A stretch of 64,000 nucleotides of DNA from Microthrix sp041394405 (lineage in GTDB: Bacteria; Actinomycetota; Acidimicrobiia; Acidimicrobiales; Microtrichaceae). The translations under genes were made by a program, and so were the position numbers. The stretch spans positions 232,835 through 296,834 of the forward strand of contig JAWKIF010000011.1 in the NCBI GenBank assembly GCA_041394405.1. Reading direction: 5' to 3'. Under the pieces are notes generated by a model that saw only the letters and a program-made list of their open reading frames with translations, made no database searches and was not told where the DNA came from. This document shows positions 59,696-64,000 of this stretch, piece after piece (positions within the stretch are counted from its first letter, which is position 1; the number at the start of each line of letters is the position of its first letter).

Positions 59696-60949
59696 CTAGG
59701 TGTCCATGGCCTTGGCGAGGGCCTTGAACAGCGTGGCCTCGGGGTCCTGGGTGTTGAGATGCCACATCATCACGCCCCCGAGTCCCTCTTCCTGCATCCA
59801 GTCGACCTTGGCGGTGATCGACTCGGCGTCGTCGTAGGCGATGACGGTCTGGGTAGCCGGATCCCACAACCAGGGGGACTGACCGCCCTCGTTCCAGTGC
59901 CGCTCGTAGGTGTCGAGGTACTTGTCCGCGATCTCGGCGTACCGGATTTGCTCCGATTCGCCGACGTCTTCCGGGAGGTCCTTGGCGTACGGCTGAAACA
60001 GGCCGTTGTTGGCTGGCTCGGCACGGAGGAAGCGGTACCCGTAGAAGGGCACTCCCATCACGTACATGTCGGGGGGCACGCCGAGGTCGTTGTAGAGGGC
60101 TTGTGACAGCTCGTAGGTGCTGCCCTGGCTGATCAGGTCGGTTGCGCCCTCGGGACTGTGGAGCGGTGCGTTGAGCGCGGTGACCCCCGACAGGAGTCCC
60201 AGGTCGTAGGTCATGACGTTGAACCACGACAGCAGGTCGATCAGTTCGTCCCAGCGGTAGTTCGGGGGCTGGCCGGGAATCCACACGCCGGGAACGTCGA
60301 CGGTGAGCTCGGTGTCGGCGCGGTACTCATCGAGTGCGGCGCGCAACTCGGTCATGAACGAGAGGTGGTTGTCGGCCTGCTCCTTGTCGGAGGGGAACTC
60401 CCAGTCGACATCGACGCCATCGAAGCCGAGTCGCTCGACCAACGCGACACACGACGACACCACCTCGGCCCGATTCTCGGGGGTTGAGGTTGTTTCCACC
60501 CACTTGTTGGTCTCCGTTGGCAGGCCGATGGCGAGCGACAGGATGACCCGCAGGTCCGGTCGGTCGTCCTTGTAGGTGCTGAGATCATCGAGTATCTGTG
60601 ACTGGCGTTCGTCGGGTGTGCACTCTCCATCAACGACGTTCACGTACGAGATCAGGTGGGTGACCTTGTCGAGCACCTCCGGTGGGAGCAGGTCCAACAC
60701 CTCCAGCTCCTGCTCGGGTGCGTCCTTCCCCCGGAGCGGGGGCGTGTAGAAGCCCACGACCCGTTCTCCGGCGGGCACCTCGGCCGGCACCGCTCGTTCA
60801 ACCGTTTCGGCCGATGAGTCGCCGTCGGCGAACTCGCTTTCGGTGGACTCGGGCTGGGACTGCGACTCGGGTTGGGAATCCGACGAGCACGCCGTCGCCG
60901 CGCCCAGCATGAGGATGGCGACAAGGGCCGCGAGCAGCCGAAGCGTCAA
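59696..60949 (-). CDS. Glycoside hydrolase family 18 (chitinase-like) lipoprotein
   Basis: About 417 residues; start uncertain (TTG 60949 proposed because no ATG/GTG lies close to the signal peptide in frame). Signal peptide RLLAALVAILMLGAATAC with lipobox, a Ser/Glu-rich linker, then a TIM-barrel GH18 domain: VVGFYTPPL, THLISYVN, and the catalytic DxxDxDxE as FDGVDVDWEFP (about 175-185), later NVMTYDL and the closing Trp in GGVMMWHLN. Acts outside the cell on chitin, chito-oligosaccharides or N-acetylglucosamine-containing polymers. The substrate could also be its own wall. Confidence 0.87.
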   Translation of the reverse strand: MTLRLLAALVAILMLGAATACSSDSQPESQSQPESTESEFADGDSSAETVERAVPAEVPAGERVVGFYTPPLRGKDAPEQELEVLDLLPPEVLDKVTHLISYVNVVDGECTPDERQSQILDDLSTYKDDRPDLRVILSLAIGLPTETNKWVETTSTPENRAEVVSSCVALVERLGFDGVDVDWEFPSDKEQADNHLSFMTELRAALDEYRADTELTVDVPGVWIPGQPPNYRWDELIDLLSWFNVMTYDLGLLSGVTALNAPLHSPEGATDLISQGSTYELSQALYNDLGVPPDMYVMGVPFYGYRFLRAEPANNGLFQPYAKDLPEDVGESEQIRYAEIADKYLDTYERHWNEGGQSPWLWDPATQTVIAYDDAESITAKVDWMQEEGLGGVMMWHLNTQDPEATLFKALAKAMDT

Positions 60950-61168
60950 CCCGCGGGCCGTCGAGGCCGGTGTGGTGGTCGATTGGATCTCTCGTCGCGC
61001 GTGAATGGCAACCCTCCATGACTCAAGGCGCCGGCCGTGCCGTCCGGCGAGCCGAATATACCTGAACCGTCGTCGTGGCCTTTGGGCCGGCCTGGCAGCG
61101 CAATGAGGGTCGACAGTCGCCGCAGCGGGGTGCATCATCGCGGGCGAGGCCGACGATTGGGGCAGGCG

Positions 61169-61627
61169 ATGAACGACGACGCGAGCGGTTCCGGCAACGA
61201 CACTCGGAGCTTCAACGAGAAGATCATCGACGAGTTCCGAGCCAACGACGGCCGAGTTGGAGGTCCGTTCGAGGGGGCTCCGGTCTTGCTCCTGCACTCC
61301 ACGGGTGCCCGAAGTGGCGTCGAGCGGGTCAACCCGATGATGTACCAGGCCCTCGATGGCGGTGCGGCGGCCGTGTTCGCCTCCAACGCCGGGGCCGACA
61401 GCCATCCCGCGTGGTACCACAACGTCGTGGCCAACCCCGACGTCTCGGCCGAGGTCGGCGCGACGACCCGCCACTATCGGGCGCGGGTGGCCACACCCGA
61501 CGAGCGCGACCCCATCTGGGCAAAGCAGAAGCGGGACTACCCGGGGTTTGCCGAGTACGAGGCGGCAACCGCTCGGGTCATCCCGGTGGTCCTCCTGGAA
61601 CCGGCTCCGGGTCGCGATCCCCGCTGA
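61169..61627 (+). CDS. Deazaflavin (F420)-dependent nitroreductase family protein, Ddn-like
   Basis: 152-residue split-barrel protein of the Ddn/F420-dependent quinone reductase family. Clear motifs: FNEKIIDEFRAN, VLLLHSTGARSGVERVNPM (F420 phosphate contact), HPAWYHNVVANPDVSAEVG and RARVATPDERDPIW. AGGCG-like ribosome site near the ATG. Together with the FrhB-like and PPOX-type genes this implies that the organism makes F420. Confidence 0.92.
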   Translation: MNDDASGSGNDTRSFNEKIIDEFRANDGRVGGPFEGAPVLLLHSTGARSGVERVNPMMYQALDGGAAAVFASNAGADSHPAWYHNVVANPDVSAEVGATTRHYRARVATPDERDPIWAKQKRDYPGFAEYEAATARVIPVVLLEPAPGRDPR

Positions 61628-61918
61628 CACGCTGTGCGCGGTTTCATACCGTCGGATGTGGTCCGGGGGTTGGGTCCGGCGCGTTGACACTCGTGAGATC
61701 GCCCGCGCCAGTGGATGACCGGGTTGGCTATCACCCTCGTCGTCGGACTGACCGCCACTCAAATCATCGCCGTCGCCGGGGAACCCGGAGGGGCCAACCT
61801 GAACTCGCCAGATGCCGTGGCGGTTCCCAAAGGCGACGATCGCCCTCAGCGTGGCGCTTTCGAGCGGCTTGAACGCTTCGCATGAACGAGATGAACGGTC
61901 CGCGGGATGGGTACCGTT
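61628..61918. other. Intergenic stretch without a recognised gene
   Basis: 291 bases between the Ddn-like gene and a convergent membrane protein gene. Open frames here lack coding-like composition. No terminator stem of more than 8 bp noticed. Confidence 0.5.
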
Positions 61919-63319
61919 TCAGGTCTCGTGGGGTCGGTGCGCAACGCCCAGCCGTCGGCTCGCTGAGGTAGCGGCGGCAAGAATGATGGCGGATCCGACG
62001 GGTATGGCGATCGCCGCGATGAGGGATACCACGGGCAGTGAGAACGGTAGGGGGGCGAGGTCGGCAGAGGTGCTGGTCGACCTGCCGGCGTTGTAGTTGT
62101 GAAGCCCCCAAGCTGAACCCACCAAGCCAAGTGTTGTGCCGGTCAGTGCTCCCGCAAAACCCAAAGTGAGGACGCTGGTGGTCGGCGCTCGCCCCGGGTT
62201 CCGCACCTGGCCCTCTCGGTCCTTGGTGCCGTCGCGCCCTGATTCTGGCTTGCGCGGCAAGCGGCTTGCCATGGTGAACGTGAGAGCGAAGATCGACCCG
62301 AGAGACATCAATATGGCCAACTCGATCGCGTCTGACGGCTCTCGAACGCGGATACTGCTCACTCGGTCAGACCGTTGTTCGGCGGGTTCGGAGTTGTCCC
62401 AGACGAACTCGCCGGGATCCTCTTCGGTCTCGTAGGTCGTCTCGGAGCTGTCGGTTGCTACCAAGCGGTCGCGCTCCCGATCCCCAAGGCCAGTTCCGAC
62501 GACCGATTCGACGCAGAGGAAGCAGGTCGCCATGGCAACGCATGCGAACGGTACGGCGAGCGCGCGACGTTCCCACCGGTCAAATCTCGGTGCGACATCA
62601 TCCCGAGTAGCCCGCAAGCGGTCTGCCAACTCCCCTGCGCCGCGGAGTATCAGCGGCGCCACCCCAAAAAGGCCGACAGCCACCACCAAGTATGCGAAGA
62701 AGAGCCCAATGTCGACATCCAACCCCGAAGATGGGGTATCTGTCCCGATCAGGACGCCAAGCAGAATGAGCGCCGCGCCGACCGATGCCCTGGCCGCAGC
62801 AGCCGCCTCGGCCCTGGCAGGAACGCTGAATGGTCGGTTTGGGAGGCGAACGCCAGAGGTAAGAAGGGCACCAAAGGCAGGGAGCGACACGGCAGCGAGC
62901 AGGTTGGGCATCATGCCAACGCGCATCGAGGCCTCGACCGAAAACGGTCCGCCAGGCGCGAGTAGACGTGCAACCAGCACACCGGCCGACGCAGAGACAG
63001 CGAGGACGATTACCGGTGTCAGCCACGCGGCCACTCGGATGTCCCAGCGACTCCAACCGCTGTTGATGAGCTGGACTGACTCGTTCAGATGGGCATCGGA
63101 GGGGCCCGCAGCGAGCGCTGCTGCAACGACAACCGGCATCACGACCACCCAGCTCTGCATGCCATACGGCACCTGGGGAGGCCCGTCCGGGCGTACCACC
63201 GCGGTCAGGAATGCCACGATTGCGCCGACCGCATAGCTCCACTTCCGTTGTCGGACGTCCAGAACGGCCAAACGAACTCCAGGGGGATTCTGGGTATCGG
63301 TGGATCCCGGCGCCGTCAT
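61919..63319 (-). CDS. Polytopic membrane protein of unknown function
   Basis: 466 residues, about ten hydrophobic segments: first pair near 28-75, a block at 95-185, another at 200-235, one at 260-285, then a hydrophilic acidic loop (about 290-330), and three more to the C terminus. The arrangement and large extracellular loop could suit an ABC-type permease, but no ATPase is adjacent and no family motif was recognised. The region looks less G+C-rich, with more AT-ending codons than neighbours, compatible with acquired DNA. Confidence 0.7.
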   Translation of the reverse strand: MTAPGSTDTQNPPGVRLAVLDVRQRKWSYAVGAIVAFLTAVVRPDGPPQVPYGMQSWVVVMPVVVAAALAAGPSDAHLNESVQLINSGWSRWDIRVAAWLTPVIVLAVSASAGVLVARLLAPGGPFSVEASMRVGMMPNLLAAVSLPAFGALLTSGVRLPNRPFSVPARAEAAAAARASVGAALILLGVLIGTDTPSSGLDVDIGLFFAYLVVAVGLFGVAPLILRGAGELADRLRATRDDVAPRFDRWERRALAVPFACVAMATCFLCVESVVGTGLGDRERDRLVATDSSETTYETEEDPGEFVWDNSEPAEQRSDRVSSIRVREPSDAIELAILMSLGSIFALTFTMASRLPRKPESGRDGTKDREGQVRNPGRAPTTSVLTLGFAGALTGTTLGLVGSAWGLHNYNAGRSTSTSADLAPLPFSLPVVSLIAAIAIPVGSAIILAAATSASRRLGVAHRPHET

Positions 63320-63561
63320 GAATGACTATCCTCATTGGCTGGGTTCGCACGCGTCAAGATTGTTCAAAATGGTGGCTCGTCGGAGGCGAGCGCCCGCAAG
63401 CACTGATTCACAATGCAGGCCAGCGACTAGTTCCAAGGTCCCTCCGACGGGGTGTCGGGCGGGCCGGGCCAGCGTTGGGCGAGGTGTATCTGGGCCCGCA
63501 TGTTGGTGAGCGCCGCGTCGCCCATCGACGTCGAGATGATGTTGGACGGGTGCTGCTGAAG

Positions 63562-63963
63562 TCACGGAACCAGGAACGTGTGCTGATCTCGCAGAATCGT
63601 CAGGCCGCGGTCGAAGGTGGCGACCTTCGTGTCTCGGCTGGCGGCAAGAGCGGCGAGGTAGGCGTCGGTCACCTGTCGATGTCCGACCACGCCCAGAAGC
63701 ACGTCGTTGCTGTAGGGAAGGTGATCCGGCCAGAACTCGTGGCGCTCGTTTTGATTCAGCAGTCTCAGCGCGTCGAGTGCGTGCTCAGCACTCGCGACTC
63801 GAACGAGGTACCGGACCAGTGAACCCTGGGTCGACGGGCAGGTGGCGAATCGGCGGCTGTCCCCGAGCCACTGTCGCGCCCGCTCATGGTGCTCGTGATC
63901 GACGATGGTGGCGGCGATCAGCACGTTGGCGTCGAGCAGCAACGCCTCAGTCGTCGAGCGCAT
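63562..63963 (-). CDS. vapC: PIN-domain toxin, VapC family
   Basis: 133 residues. PIN-domain acidic residues: Asp11 in LLLDANVLIAA, a mid-protein Glu region near residues 70-80, Asp in QVTDAYLAALA (about 99) and Asp in VATFDRGL (about 117). VapC toxins are endoribonucleases that cleave tRNA or rRNA. The start ATG 63963 overlaps, by 17 bases, the end of a partner frame that continues past the window edge, as expected for a vapBC operon. Confidence 0.88.
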   Translation of the reverse strand: MRSTTEALLLDANVLIAATIVDHEHHERARQWLGDSRRFATCPSTQGSLVRYLVRVASAEHALDALRLLNQNERHEFWPDHLPYSNDVLLGVVGHRQVTDAYLAALAASRDTKVATFDRGLTILRDQHTFLVP

Positions 63964-64000
63964 CCGCTACGTCATCGGAACTCACTGGGTAGCCAACTTG
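63947..64000 (-). CDS. C-terminal end of a VapB-type antitoxin (partial)
   Basis: The minus-strand frame reading GYPVSSDDVADALDD-stop ends at 63947 and overlaps vapC by 17 bases. Only 17 codons are inside the window. Acidic C terminus and overlap fit an antitoxin; identity as VapB is inferred from the partner. Confidence 0.55.
   Translation of the reverse strand, partial: QVGYPVSSDDVADALDD

Noticed and set aside
1..64000. CRISPR arrays, tRNA or rRNA genes, IS elements, prophage
   Set aside because: Reading both strands showed no regularly spaced repeats of the proper length, no cloverleaf-like tRNA sequence, and no transposase or phage structural protein. A dedicated tRNA and repeat scan would be decisive.

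Overview
The window is very G+C-rich, gene-dense chromosomal DNA of a Gram-positive-type actinobacterium (Actinomycetota). The marker genes are a WhiB-family Fe-S protein, a PdtaS-type histidine kinase, a resuscitation-promoting-factor (Rpf) domain protein, DUF3107, the phosphatase/DUF3090/SCO1664-type trio, WS/DGAT acyltransferase, and several F420-type enzymes. A CcmF/G/H cytochrome c system plus Etf genes suggests an aerobic acidimicrobial lineage, but that placement is inference. No rRNA, tRNA, CRISPR array, IS element or phage gene was seen.

Layout. 1-4.4 kb: cytochrome c maturation operon ccmF-ccmG-ccmH-ccmI-like, met tail to tail by a SixA-type phosphatase. 5-8.5 kb: an unrecognised protein, a cysteine desulfurase and a divergent Mrp-type Fe-S carrier. 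8.6-12.1 kb: WS/DGAT, SUKH-like protein, PLP-dependent ACC deaminase/D-cysteine desulfhydrase family. 12.3-16.6 kb: DUF3107, two ArsA-like ATPases, PdtaS and a convergent WhiB. 16.9-21.3 kb: GDPD, diacylglycerol kinase-like enzyme, EtfB-EtfA, TetR regulator. 21.3-24.5 kb: SCO1664-type kinase-like protein, DUF3090, histidine phosphatase, UdgB, lipoprotein. 24.6-30.4 kb: FrhB-like protein, LytR-CpsA-Psr protein, small unknowns, PPOX-fold enzyme, HAD phosphatase.

30.4-44.8 kb is a cell-envelope region: two tandem LysM-NlpC/P60 lipoproteins, an OafA-type acyltransferase, three separate polytopic glycosyltransferase-like proteins, an Rpf-type muralytic protein, a 1537-residue protein, and a VanX-type D-Ala-D-Ala dipeptidase. 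The 1537-residue protein looks like a head-to-tail fusion of the same three families (acyltransferase, ArnT/GT39-like, second GT-C-like) that occur as separate genes 3-7 kb upstream. This is the most unusual feature of the window.

44.9-48 kb: a two-component system divergent from an acidic secreted protein, with CTCAG elements spaced about 11 bp in between. 48.3-52 kb: a MalT-type LuxR regulator split by a frameshift, then a RidA protein and a small membrane protein. 52-57.4 kb: an AAA/DUF4143 ATPase lying between a decayed copy of an epimerase 3' end and the intact epimerase gene, followed on the minus strand by a ThDP-dependent enzyme and an SDR. 57.4-64 kb: a zinc-ribbon/DUF6777-like protein, SRPBCC protein, GH18 lipoprotein, Ddn-like F420 enzyme, an unknown membrane protein, and the start of a VapBC toxin-antitoxin pair running off the right edge.
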